From positions 141,923 to 205,922 of the forward strand of contig NZ_LILC01000002.1 of NCBI RefSeq assembly GCF_001274935.1: DNA of 64,000 nt, given 5' to 3'. Positions 1 through 7,071 of the stretch are shown one piece after another. Each line of letters starts with the position of its first letter. The stretch's first letter is position 1. Both the position numbers and the translations under genes were made by a program. Under the pieces are notes generated by a model that was not told the DNA's origin, searched no databases, and saw only the letters and a list, made by a program, of their open reading frames with translations. Source of the DNA: Priestia koreensis (GTDB lineage Bacteria; Bacillota; Bacilli; Bacillales; Bacillaceae_H).

Positions 1-1
1 A

Positions 2-868
2 GAAGCAGAAGGACAGCTTCTTCGTGAGTTTTTAAAAGAGCACAATATTTCTAAAACCGCGCTAACAGATATTAAATTTAACGGTGGTTCAATTAAAGTG
101 AACCACCAAGAGATGAACGTCAGGTATCGATTAAACGAACAGGATCTGCTGCAGATCAGCTTTCCACCAGAGGTTGCTAGTGATAACGTAAAGCCTGAGG
201 CGATTCCACTTCACATTGTCTATGAGGATGACTATTTATTGGTGATTAACAAGCAAGCAGGGATGGCGAGTATTCCGTCCCGTCAACATCTGTCAGGGAC
301 GTTGAGCAATGCATTGTTACATTACTATCAAGAAAAAGGCATTTCCTCAACGATTCATCTCGTAAACCGCCTTGATCGCGATACGTCAGGACTGTTGATT
401 GTTGCAAAGCATCGCTACGTTCACTATCTATTCTCAAAAGCACATGAAACAAAAATGATTAGGCGTACGTACCAAGCAATTGTTCATGGCTGTATTCAGC
501 CGAGTGAGGGGACAATCGATGCCCCTATCGCGCGTAGTGAAGACAGCATTATTACGAGAACGGTTGCGGATCACGGGCAGCGTTCCATTACGCATTATAG
601 CGTAGTAGAGCAGTGTAGTGACTACAGTTACGTATCCATTCAGCTAGAAACAGGGAGGACGCATCAAATTCGCGTTCATTTTTCCCACCTGAATCATCCG
701 CTGCTAGGAGATGATTTATATGGCGGAAGAAGAGAGTGGATCGCTCGTCAGGCTTTACACAGCTATGAGGTTACATTCTATCACCCTATTTTGCATAAGG
801 AACTTTGCTTTACGGCACCATTGCCTCATGATATGAAAGCCATTTTAGAAAGAGAAAGAACGATCTAA
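2..868 (+). CDS. yjbO: RluA-family pseudouridine synthase (YjbO-like), 5' end outside window
   Basis: This is a 5'-truncated gene: the frame is open from base 2, and the residues before the first internal Met (base 98) look like an S4-like N-terminal region (a phrase reading NGGSIKVN), so the true start lies upstream of the window. The catalytic RluA/RluD motif is clear (HLVNRLDRDTSGL, the Asp after NRL being the catalytic residue), as is the RTHQIRVHF motif near the C-terminus. The enzyme isomerises uridines in structured RNA, probably 23S rRNA, in the cytoplasm. In B. subtilis yjbO is followed by prpE; here almost 20 kb of catabolic genes separate the two. Family assignment is firm; the target uridine cannot be read from sequence. 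Confidence 0.9.
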   Translation, partial: EAEGQLLREFLKEHNISKTALTDIKFNGGSIKVNHQEMNVRYRLNEQDLLQISFPPEVASDNVKPEAIPLHIVYEDDYLLVINKQAGMASIPSRQHLSGTLSNALLHYYQEKGISSTIHLVNRLDRDTSGLLIVAKHRYVHYLFSKAHETKMIRRTYQAIVHGCIQPSEGTIDAPIARSEDSIITRTVADHGQRSITHYSVVEQCSDYSYVSIQLETGRTHQIRVHFSHLNHPLLGDDLYGGRREWIARQALHSYEVTFYHPILHKELCFTAPLPHDMKAILERERTI

Positions 869-927
869 TTCATAGGAAGGCAACTGAAAAACTTCAGATT
901 TTTTAGGTGATCAGTAGAACGTAAGAC

Positions 928-973
928 AAAAAGCTGGATCCATTCCGTTCTTTGGAATCGATCCAGCTTTTTT
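928..973 (+). terminator. Rho-independent terminator after yjbO
   Basis: A long stem (AAAAGCTGGATC with GATCCAGCTTTT, plus CATTCC-like inner pairing with GGAATC) is followed by a T run. The symmetric A/T flanks would allow function on both strands. Confidence 0.85.
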
Positions 974-1242
974 CTTCATTCTTTTTAGGTTGACGGTGAA
1001 AATGGCTATTGCCCCTTACTTTTCCATGCCAACGAGAACCGAGGATGTGACTACATCGTCCCCGTGTCTATGCTTTCATTCGCTATTTTCCCCTTCGATT
1101 TTAGGACGTTCCTTTTATTTCTCCTTGATGCATGCTCCTTTTTAAAAAGGTGCTTGTTCCGTATGTTCTCTTAACTTCAATGAAACGGAATCATTGAAAC
1201 CACCCTTCTAAATAAATGGATTTTCTTTATTATCAAGCAAAA

Positions 1243-1284
1243 AACGGCCAAGTTCCTTTCAAAATGGAAGCTTGGCCGTTCTAT
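1243..1284. terminator. Hairpin, probable terminator
   Basis: The arms AACGGCCAAG (1243-1252) and CTTGGCCGTT (1271-1280) pair perfectly, and TTCC/GGAA extends the stem with one bulged base. It is preceded by A residues and followed by CTATTTG, so it may work better on the - strand. No gene ends directly at it. Confidence 0.5.
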
Positions 1285-1309
1285 TTGATGCAGTCGCTCT
1301 AGGTTATTT

Positions 1310-1432
1310 GGAACGGAAGGTGCAAGACTCCTGCGGGATTAGCGTGACAGGTGAGACCCCGCAGAGCAACGAGGAGGCTCGCCGCACGCCCCGCGGAAAG
1401 CGAAGCGACCTTTAGTGGAAATCAACCGACTC
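1310..1432. repeat. Bacillaceae dispersed GC-rich repeat element
   Basis: A GC-rich stretch of about 120 bases sits in an otherwise AT-rich intergenic region. It carries phrases such as AAGACTCCTGCGGGA, GTGAGACCCCGCAG, GAGGAGGCTCG, CCCCGCGGAAAGCGA and GGAAATCAACC. I recognise these as the recurrent intergenic element of many Bacillus-group genomes. CTGCGGG can pair with CCCCGCAG and the outer parts are also complementary, so a folded RNA or DNA structure is likely. Its function is not established. Recognition is from memory; no search was run. Confidence 0.7.
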
Positions 1433-1826
1433 CGTTATGAACGCAATCCTTTAAGGACTTTTTCAGTGGCCACATTCATAGGTCGTTCTTTTTTTGTGAA
1501 AAAATATAACTATTTTATATTTATATACATATTTTAGTTATATAATTCTAGATATCATTAGCGTTCCTTCCACTACGTGCAAACCCTTTGATTAAAAGCG
1601 TTTTGTTATCGTTAGGCCCTTTCCTTTCATTTTTCGATTCTTTTCTACAAAAATAAAATAAAACTAGCTCGATTTATAGGTATAAAAATAATAGTCTGAA
1701 TATATTTACAATTATTTGTAGTTGTGATACGTTAAGAGTAACTTATATAACAATATATAAATAACAGACGAAAATTAGTTATACCGATGAAAAGCGGAAG
1801 GGATTTTTTGCAAAGGGGCTGGATCG
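1433..1826. other. AT-rich intergenic region upstream of the paa operon
   Basis: No gene is supported here. The segment becomes very AT-rich from about 1500, with many TATA-like tracts (for example around 1507-1550 and 1744-1765), which fits a promoter region for the paaK-led operon. One promoter/operator candidate is listed separately. Confidence 0.5.
1721..1749 (+). promoter_or_regulatory. Candidate paaK promoter with PaaX-like operator
   Basis: A possible -35 TTGTGA (1722-1727) lies 16 bases before TATATA (1744-1749). The same bases (1721-1735) match about 11 of 15 positions of the E. coli PaaX consensus WWTRTGATTCGYGWT as I remember it. An operator over the -35 would suit a PaaX repressor relieved by phenylacetyl-CoA. 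The match is imperfect, the surroundings are AT-rich, and Gram-positive PaaX sites may differ. Confidence 0.3.
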
Positions 1827-3152
1827 ATGATTATTCATGACGTTGAAACATACTCCAGAGAAAAAATGAAAGCGCTACAATTTTCTCGATTAAAGCAAAC
1901 GATTAAAAGAGTGTACAACAACGTACCTTTTTACAATCGAGCGTTTCAAGAGCTTGGACTAACCGAAGATAAAATCCAACATATAAACGATGTAACCAAA
2001 TTACCGTTTACGAAAAAAGGTGATTTGCGTGATCACTATCCGTTTGGTCTATTCGCTACAGATATGAAAGAGGTCGTGCGTATACACGCTTCTTCGGGAA
2101 CGAGCGGTAAGTCAACGGTGGTCGGTTACACGAAAACGGACATTGAGAGCTGGGGAGAGCTTACTGCTCGTTCCTTAGCTTTAATTGGAGGAAAGCCTGG
2201 TGATATGTTGCATAATGCGTATGGATATGGCTTATTTACGGGTGGATTAGGCATTCATTACGGAGCTGAACGGCTTGGGATGACCATCATTCCAATCTCA
2301 GGTGGAAATACGAGTCGGCAAATAACAGTGATCGAAGATTTTGCCCCTACTGTTATCGCAGGAACTCCTTCTTACGTTTTGAAGATCGCAGAAGAAATGG
2401 AAGAGTTAGGGAAAGATCCTGCACGTTCGTCATTAAAGTTTGGGGTGTTTGGCGCAGAGCCGTGGTCAGAAGAAATGAGACGTGTTTTAGAAGCAAAATG
2501 GGGAATCAAGGCTTGTGATATATATGGATTGAGTGAGGTAATGGGACCTGGAATTGCAGCAGAATGCCACGAAGCTCAGGACGGACTGCATATCGCGGAG
2601 GATCATTTTCTTGTAGAAGTTATTGATCCTAATACTCTTGAACCTGTAGCGGACGGGATCGAAGGTGAGCTTGTTTTTACAAGCTTAACGAAAGAAGCGT
2701 TCCCTGTTATTCGTTATCGAACGGGTGATATTGCTTCCATTACACGAACACCCTGTAAATGTGGTCGCACAACCACTCGAATGTCACGTGTCAAAGGCCG
2801 GATTGATGACATGCTGATTATCCGAGGGGTGAACGTATTTCCGTTTGAGATTGAGCACTTTCTCATTCAAATTGCTGACATTGCGCCGCATTATCAGCTT
2901 CACCTGCGTCGTGAAGGCGTACTAGATGTTGTCGAATTACACGTTGAGGTGAACCAAGATATTTATTACGCATTAAATAGTGATATACAGCATCCGAAGC
3001 TGAATGAAATTATTCAAAAAATCCATCATTCGATGAAAAATAACTGCTTGGTGAGCATGAATGTTCAAATGCTTCCACCAAAAAGCATTCCGCGTTCTGA
3101 AGGGAAAGCGGTACGAATTATTGATGAGCGCAATGAAATGTTGCTGTCTTGA
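1827..3152 (+). CDS. paaK: Phenylacetate-CoA ligase
   Basis: This enzyme activates phenylacetate with ATP and CoA to give phenylacetyl-CoA, the first committed intermediate of the aerobic hybrid pathway. The 441-residue product has the usual PaaK length. It shows the adenylate-forming P-loop SSGTSGKSTVVGYT (about residue 90), the motif YGLSEVMGPG, a Cys-rich patch (TPCKCGRT) typical of PaaK, and the hinge region RIDDMLIIRGVNVFP with the C-terminal PaaK domain. It opens an apparent operon (paaK-A-B-C-D). Start is ATG 1827 after an AAAGGGG-type ribosome-binding site. Because a 2-oxo acid dehydrogenase encoded nearby may make phenylacetyl-CoA directly, PaaK may serve mainly exogenous phenylacetate. 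Confidence 0.95.
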   Translation: MIIHDVETYSREKMKALQFSRLKQTIKRVYNNVPFYNRAFQELGLTEDKIQHINDVTKLPFTKKGDLRDHYPFGLFATDMKEVVRIHASSGTSGKSTVVGYTKTDIESWGELTARSLALIGGKPGDMLHNAYGYGLFTGGLGIHYGAERLGMTIIPISGGNTSRQITVIEDFAPTVIAGTPSYVLKIAEEMEELGKDPARSSLKFGVFGAEPWSEEMRRVLEAKWGIKACDIYGLSEVMGPGIAAECHEAQDGLHIAEDHFLVEVIDPNTLEPVADGIEGELVFTSLTKEAFPVIRYRTGDIASITRTPCKCGRTTTRMSRVKGRIDDMLIIRGVNVFPFEIEHFLIQIADIAPHYQLHLRREGVLDVVELHVEVNQDIYYALNSDIQHPKLNEIIQKIHHSMKNNCLVSMNVQMLPPKSIPRSEGKAVRIIDERNEMLLS

Positions 3153-3200
3153 TCAACAATCAGCATGACAAATTCAGAAGAAATGAGAGGCGAGGAAAGC

Positions 3201-4157
3201 ATGTCAAACCTCAAGGATACGTTGACAGAGGAAGAGAAATTATCACAGTTCATTGGGAAAATTGAAGCCGGACAAAAAATTGAAGTAGATGATTGGATGC
3301 CAGAAGAATACCGCTTGACGCTTATAAAGCTGATTTCTATGCATGGAATGAGCGAAATAATGGGAGCGCTTCCAGAAAAAGAGTGGGTTCCAAAAGCACC
3401 GTCTTTGCATCGGAAGTTAGGCATTATGGCAAAGGTTCAGGATGAAATGGGACACGGACAGCTTCTTCTGCGCGTAGCGGAAGACTTGCTAAAGCCTTAT
3501 GGAAAAACGAGAGGCGACTTAATGGATGACTTGTTTAGTGGAAAGCTAAAGTTTCATAACGTATTTCACATGCCGGCTCCTACGTGGGGAGATGCGGGAT
3601 TAATTGGATGGCTTGTAGACGGTGCGGCAATCATTACGCAAACCGATATGCTTGGTGCATCCTATGGTCCTTATGCACGAGCACTTCAGCGCATTTGTGC
3701 GGAGGAAGTTTTTCACGCTCAGCACGGCGAAGCCATCATCATGGCGCTAGCGGAGGGAACGAAAGAACAGCGTGAAATGGTTCAAGAATCTGTTAATCGC
3801 TGGTGGGAATCACTACTCATCTTCTTTGGACCTGCTAGCAAGGACACAATGGGCACGTCAAAGCAGGATGTCACGATTAAGTATAAAATTCGCACGAAAA
3901 CAAATGAACAGCTTCGTCAGGATTTCTTTACTAAATATATTCCACGCATTTTATCGCTCGGGCTTACGATTCCTGATCCGACCCTTCGCTATGACGAAGA
4001 GCAGAAGCTGTGGGTCTATGAGCAACCTGACTGGAATAAGCTAAAGGCGATTAGTAAAAATCAGGGGCCGAGATCACAGGCTCGCTTAAATCTACGTAAA
4101 ACATCCTATGAAAGTAACGCTTGGGTACGAGAAGCACTAAGCGCAGCAATTAGCTAG
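3201..4157 (+). CDS. paaA: Phenylacetyl-CoA epoxidase subunit PaaA (catalytic)
   Basis: PaaA is the di-iron oxygenase subunit that inserts one oxygen atom into the ring of phenylacetyl-CoA to form the 1,2-epoxide. The product (318 residues from the preferred start) matches the family: the helical ferritin-like core carries metal-ligand motifs such as DEMGHGQ (about residue 84) and EEVFHAQHGE (about residue 168). The open frame begins at 3165, but ATG 3201 (MSNLKDTL) follows a GAGG/GAGGAAAG ribosome-binding site, so I start there. It lies between paaK and paaB, as in other paa operons. The electron-donating PaaE is not seen in the window. Confidence 0.95.
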   Translation: MSNLKDTLTEEEKLSQFIGKIEAGQKIEVDDWMPEEYRLTLIKLISMHGMSEIMGALPEKEWVPKAPSLHRKLGIMAKVQDEMGHGQLLLRVAEDLLKPYGKTRGDLMDDLFSGKLKFHNVFHMPAPTWGDAGLIGWLVDGAAIITQTDMLGASYGPYARALQRICAEEVFHAQHGEAIIMALAEGTKEQREMVQESVNRWWESLLIFFGPASKDTMGTSKQDVTIKYKIRTKTNEQLRQDFFTKYIPRILSLGLTIPDPTLRYDEEQKLWVYEQPDWNKLKAISKNQGPRSQARLNLRKTSYESNAWVREALSAAIS

Positions 4158-4183
4158 TTGGCAGAAGGGAGTCGAAGCAGAAG

Positions 4184-4540
4184 ATGGAGCCAAGTGATAA
4201 AACCTTTTATCAGGAATATGAAGTATTTAGCAAGCGCACACCGAACGCTGCGTTTCAGCACCAATTTAGTTTGTTAGCCCCAAATGCCGATATGGCGCTG
4301 ATTATGGCACAGGAGAATTTCATGCGTCGCGAACCTGTAGTGGATATTTGGATCGTTAAGCGTTCCGATATACGAGGAATGTCACCAGACGAGAAGTTGA
4401 TTCTACAGCGACTTGATAATAAAGATTACCGAACAACAAAGGGTTACGGCTATTTACGCAAAAAGTGGCGTCAATATGAACAAAAAATGCTCGATGAAAA
4501 CGAGATTATGTCTTGGGGAGGTGACCAAAAAAATGAGTGA
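4184..4540 (+). CDS. paaB: Phenylacetyl-CoA epoxidase subunit PaaB
   Basis: PaaB is the small structural subunit that bridges PaaAC heterodimers in the epoxidase; it has no catalytic residues. The 118-residue product begins EPSDKTFYQEYEVFSKRTPN and has VDIWIVKRSDI, both typical of PaaB, with a somewhat longer C-terminus than the E. coli protein (about 95 residues). Its stop overlaps the paaC start by 8 bases, indicating translational coupling and matched subunit amounts. Confidence 0.93.
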   Translation: MEPSDKTFYQEYEVFSKRTPNAAFQHQFSLLAPNADMALIMAQENFMRREPVVDIWIVKRSDIRGMSPDEKLILQRLDNKDYRTTKGYGYLRKKWRQYEQKMLDENEIMSWGGDQKNE

Positions 4541-5345
4541 AGAAACAAAAACATTTTCTCCACAGCAAAAAGAAGCGCTCGTTCACTTGCTGTTTCAACT
4601 AGCCGATGATGACTTTCTCTTTTCTTATCGAGGCGCTGAATGGCTTGGATTAGCTCCTCATATTGAAGAAGACGTGGCGTCAGCATCCATTAGCCAAGAT
4701 AGCATGGGACATGCGACGATGTTCTATCAGCTTTTACAAGAGCTGGACCTTGGAAAAGCGGATCATTTGGCACATGCTCGTCCAGCTTCGGAACGAAAGA
4801 ATAGCATTTTAGTAGAGAGAGTGAATGGGCCAGGTCATTATATGGATGGCGCCGAGTACGATTGGGCTTATGCTGTTGTGCGAAGCTACTTTTATACGCA
4901 GGCAAAGAAAGTAAAAATTGAATCGTTAAAGCAAAGCACGTACGCACCTCTAAAAGAAGTAGCGGTACGAGTGAATATGGAGCTTTACTATCATCTGCTT
5001 CACTGGAAAACATGGTTTGTACAGCTTCTGACCACAACAGAAGAAGCGAAAAAGCGCATGTTAAAAGCGATCCAAATGGTCATGGACGACTGGAATGATA
5101 CGTTCTCATTTGGTGATCATGCTGACGTTATGCACCAGGCGGGCCTTATTGAAGAAGCGAAGTCCCTGGAACAGAGGTGGCTAAACGCTCTTGATCCCGT
5201 GTTGACGTCTGTAGGAGTGACGTTACCTGCCCCTGCATCTCTGTCTCCTTTAAACGGACGAAGCGGTCAGCATTCCGATGATTTAGCAGAAGCGCTAGCA
5301 ACGCTAGGGGAAGTTTACAACACTGACCCCGCCGCTTCTTGGTAA
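4533..5345 (+). CDS. paaC: Phenylacetyl-CoA epoxidase subunit PaaC
   Basis: PaaC is the second ferritin-like subunit of the epoxidase and forms the stable AC core with PaaA. The 270-residue product shows FLFSYRGAEWLGLAPHIEED and ASISQDSMGHATMFYQLLQE, the family's first helical pair, and later MELYYHLLHWKTW. The open frame extends back to 4413 inside paaB, but ATG 4533 (MSEETKTF) follows GGGGAGGTGACC and gives the expected N-terminus. It overlaps paaB by 8 bases. Confidence 0.93.
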   Translation: MSEETKTFSPQQKEALVHLLFQLADDDFLFSYRGAEWLGLAPHIEEDVASASISQDSMGHATMFYQLLQELDLGKADHLAHARPASERKNSILVERVNGPGHYMDGAEYDWAYAVVRSYFYTQAKKVKIESLKQSTYAPLKEVAVRVNMELYYHLLHWKTWFVQLLTTTEEAKKRMLKAIQMVMDDWNDTFSFGDHADVMHQAGLIEEAKSLEQRWLNALDPVLTSVGVTLPAPASLSPLNGRSGQHSDDLAEALATLGEVYNTDPAASW

Positions 5346-5375
5346 GAACTAATCATAGAAAAAGAGGTGTGAAGA

Positions 5376-5876
5376 ATGATAGCACCCTTACCACTCACAA
5401 AAGAGCAAGTGCTACTTGCGTTAGAAGACGTAAAAGACCCTGAAATTAATACGGTTAGCGTCATTGATTTAGGAATGGTCGAGAAGGTCACGATTCAGCA
5501 GTCGAATGTTGAGATCGATATTTTACCGACATTTCTAGGGTGTCCAGCGCTAGAAATCATTAAAACCAATATCGTCAACGCTGTAAAAGCGATTCATGGC
5601 GTAGGGCAAGTAAAAGTAGCGTTTATTTACGCTCCCCCGTGGACCTCTGATCGCATTACCGAAAAAGGACGAGAAGGATTAAAGGCTTTTGGAATTGCGC
5701 CTCCACCGGTTTACCTGGAAGAGGATGGTTCTTGGCATATAGATTGTCCGTACTGTGGTTCAACATACGTGACGATGGAAAACATCTTTGGCCCGACAGC
5801 ATGTAGAAGCATTTTGTATTGTAGAAGCTGTAAAAATCCATTTGAGGCAATGAAGCCAATTTCAAATCTAATGTAA
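5376..5876 (+). CDS. paaD: PaaD, epoxidase maturation / Fe-S assembly protein
   Basis: PaaD is a MIP18/DUF59-family protein needed for epoxidase function, probably in iron or Fe-S cluster maturation. The 166-residue product has the DUF59 core (VKDPEINTVSVIDLGMV, about residues 19-35, and the Cys in FLGCPALE) and a C-terminal zinc-ribbon-like part (CPYCGS and CRSCKNPF). Length equals the E. coli protein. It ends the core epoxidase block. In E. coli paaE follows, but here an EthD-like gene takes that place. Confidence 0.92.
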   Translation: MIAPLPLTKEQVLLALEDVKDPEINTVSVIDLGMVEKVTIQQSNVEIDILPTFLGCPALEIIKTNIVNAVKAIHGVGQVKVAFIYAPPWTSDRITEKGREGLKAFGIAPPPVYLEEDGSWHIDCPYCGSTYVTMENIFGPTACRSILYCRSCKNPFEAMKPISNLM

Positions 5877-5892
5877 AGTGAGGAAAACAGAC

Positions 5893-6198
5893 ATGGTTAA
5901 ATTAATCGCGCTATACAAACATCCACAAAACAAAGAGGAGTTCGACAAGCACTATTTTGAGACACATGGTCCAATTACTGCAAAAATTCCAGGACTACGC
6001 AAAATGGACGTGACAAAAATTGTTGGCTCTCCAATGGGTGGCGAAGGCGATTACTACTTAATGTGTGAAATGTATTATGACGACCATGAATCATTAAAGC
6101 AAGGAATGCGTTCTGCAGAAGGAAAAGCATCTGGGAAAGATTTAATGGGCTTTGCGGCTGAGCTTGTCACGCTCATGATTGGTGAAGAAGTCGAGTAA
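5893..6198 (+). CDS. EthD-family small protein in the paa operon
   Basis: The 101-residue product belongs by pattern to the EthD/dimeric alpha-beta barrel group: MVKLIALYKHPQNKEEFDKHYFETHGP is the usual opening (here residues 1-26, key residues F, Y, E, H, G), followed by GLRKMDVTKI and an aromatic-rich strand. Members often act in degradation clusters with unknown or accessory roles. ATG 5893 follows AGTGAGG; an upstream in-frame codon at 5878 has no better site. It occupies the place where paaE would be expected, but it shows no flavin, NAD or ferredoxin motif and cannot replace the reductase. Confidence 0.8.
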   Translation: MVKLIALYKHPQNKEEFDKHYFETHGPITAKIPGLRKMDVTKIVGSPMGGEGDYYLMCEMYYDDHESLKQGMRSAEGKASGKDLMGFAAELVTLMIGEEVE

Positions 6199-6225
6199 AT
6201 GCACCCCGTTCATTTTCAACTATTC

Positions 6226-6251
6226 ACTAGGCTTTCTTCGGAAAGCCTAGT
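6226..6251. other. Perfect intergenic hairpin with TTCG tetraloop
   Basis: ACTAGGCTTTC (6226-6236), TTCG loop (6237-6240) and GAAAGCCTAGT (6241-6251) form an 11-base-pair perfect stem. No T run follows, so it is more likely an RNA processing or mRNA-stabilising hairpin than a terminator. It lies between the EthD-like gene and paaG. Confidence 0.75.
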
Positions 6252-6281
6252 ATTACAAAATGATAGGGAGGAACTATTCAT

Positions 6282-7055
6282 ATGTTTGAAACCATTCGTT
6301 ACGAAGTAAAAGACGGCGTAGCATGGATTCGGTTAAATCGTCCAGATAAGCTAAACGCTTTTATTGCAAAAATGAACCATGAAATAAAGGATGCGATCGA
6401 AGAGTCTTCGATACATAATGATGTGCGTTGCATTGTCATCACAGGTGAAGGTCGCGCATTCTGTTCTGGTCAGGATTTATCAGAAGTTGACGAATCGATG
6501 GATCATGGGCAAGTGCTACGTGAGCACTACGGTCCAATGATGCTTGAGATGATGAAATGTGAAAAACCGATAATCGCAGCCGTGAATGGTGTGGCTGCTG
6601 GTGCAGGCTTCAGTCTTGCGCTTGCCTGCGATTTTCGAATTGCATCTGAAAAGTCAAGCTTCCTAAATGCGTTCGTTCATGTAGGGCTCATACCTGATTC
6701 CGGAAACCTCTACTATTTAACAAGATTAGTAGGAAAAGCAAAGGCAGCAGAGCTTTCAATCCTAGGCGAGAAGATTCCAGCCGATCAGGCGATGCAAATG
6801 GGACTTGTGACAAAGGTAGTGTCAGCGGATGCGTTGCAATCCGAAGTAGAACAGTTTGCTTTAAGGCTAGCGAAGATGCCAACAAAAGCAATTGGCTTAA
6901 TTAAACGTCATTTGCAATTTGCTGATGAGCTATCCTTTGAATCCTATCTTGAAAAAGAAGCAGATGGTCAGCGTGCAGCAGGACGCACTGCCGATCATCG
7001 TGAAGGTGTTCATGCTTTTTTAGAAAAACGAAAACCAACGTTTACAGGAAGATAA
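6282..7055 (+). CDS. paaG: Enoyl-CoA hydratase/isomerase family protein, probable PaaG
   Basis: PaaG isomerises ring-1,2-epoxyphenylacetyl-CoA to oxepin-CoA. The 257-residue crotonase-fold product has RLNRPDKLNAF, the oxyanion-hole motifs GRAFCSGQDLSE and NGVAAGAGFSLALACD, and the segment AFVHVGLIPDSGNLYYLTRLVG, whose Asp (PDSG) is the isomerase-type acid seen in PaaG; the second Glu of true hydratases is not evident. Only one crotonase gene is present, so PaaF activity must come from elsewhere or from this enzyme. Start ATG 6282 after GGGAGGA. Confidence 0.82.
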   Translation: MFETIRYEVKDGVAWIRLNRPDKLNAFIAKMNHEIKDAIEESSIHNDVRCIVITGEGRAFCSGQDLSEVDESMDHGQVLREHYGPMMLEMMKCEKPIIAAVNGVAAGAGFSLALACDFRIASEKSSFLNAFVHVGLIPDSGNLYYLTRLVGKAKAAELSILGEKIPADQAMQMGLVTKVVSADALQSEVEQFALRLAKMPTKAIGLIKRHLQFADELSFESYLEKEADGQRAAGRTADHREGVHAFLEKRKPTFTGR

Positions 7056-7071
7056 AAGGAGTGTGTCTAAT

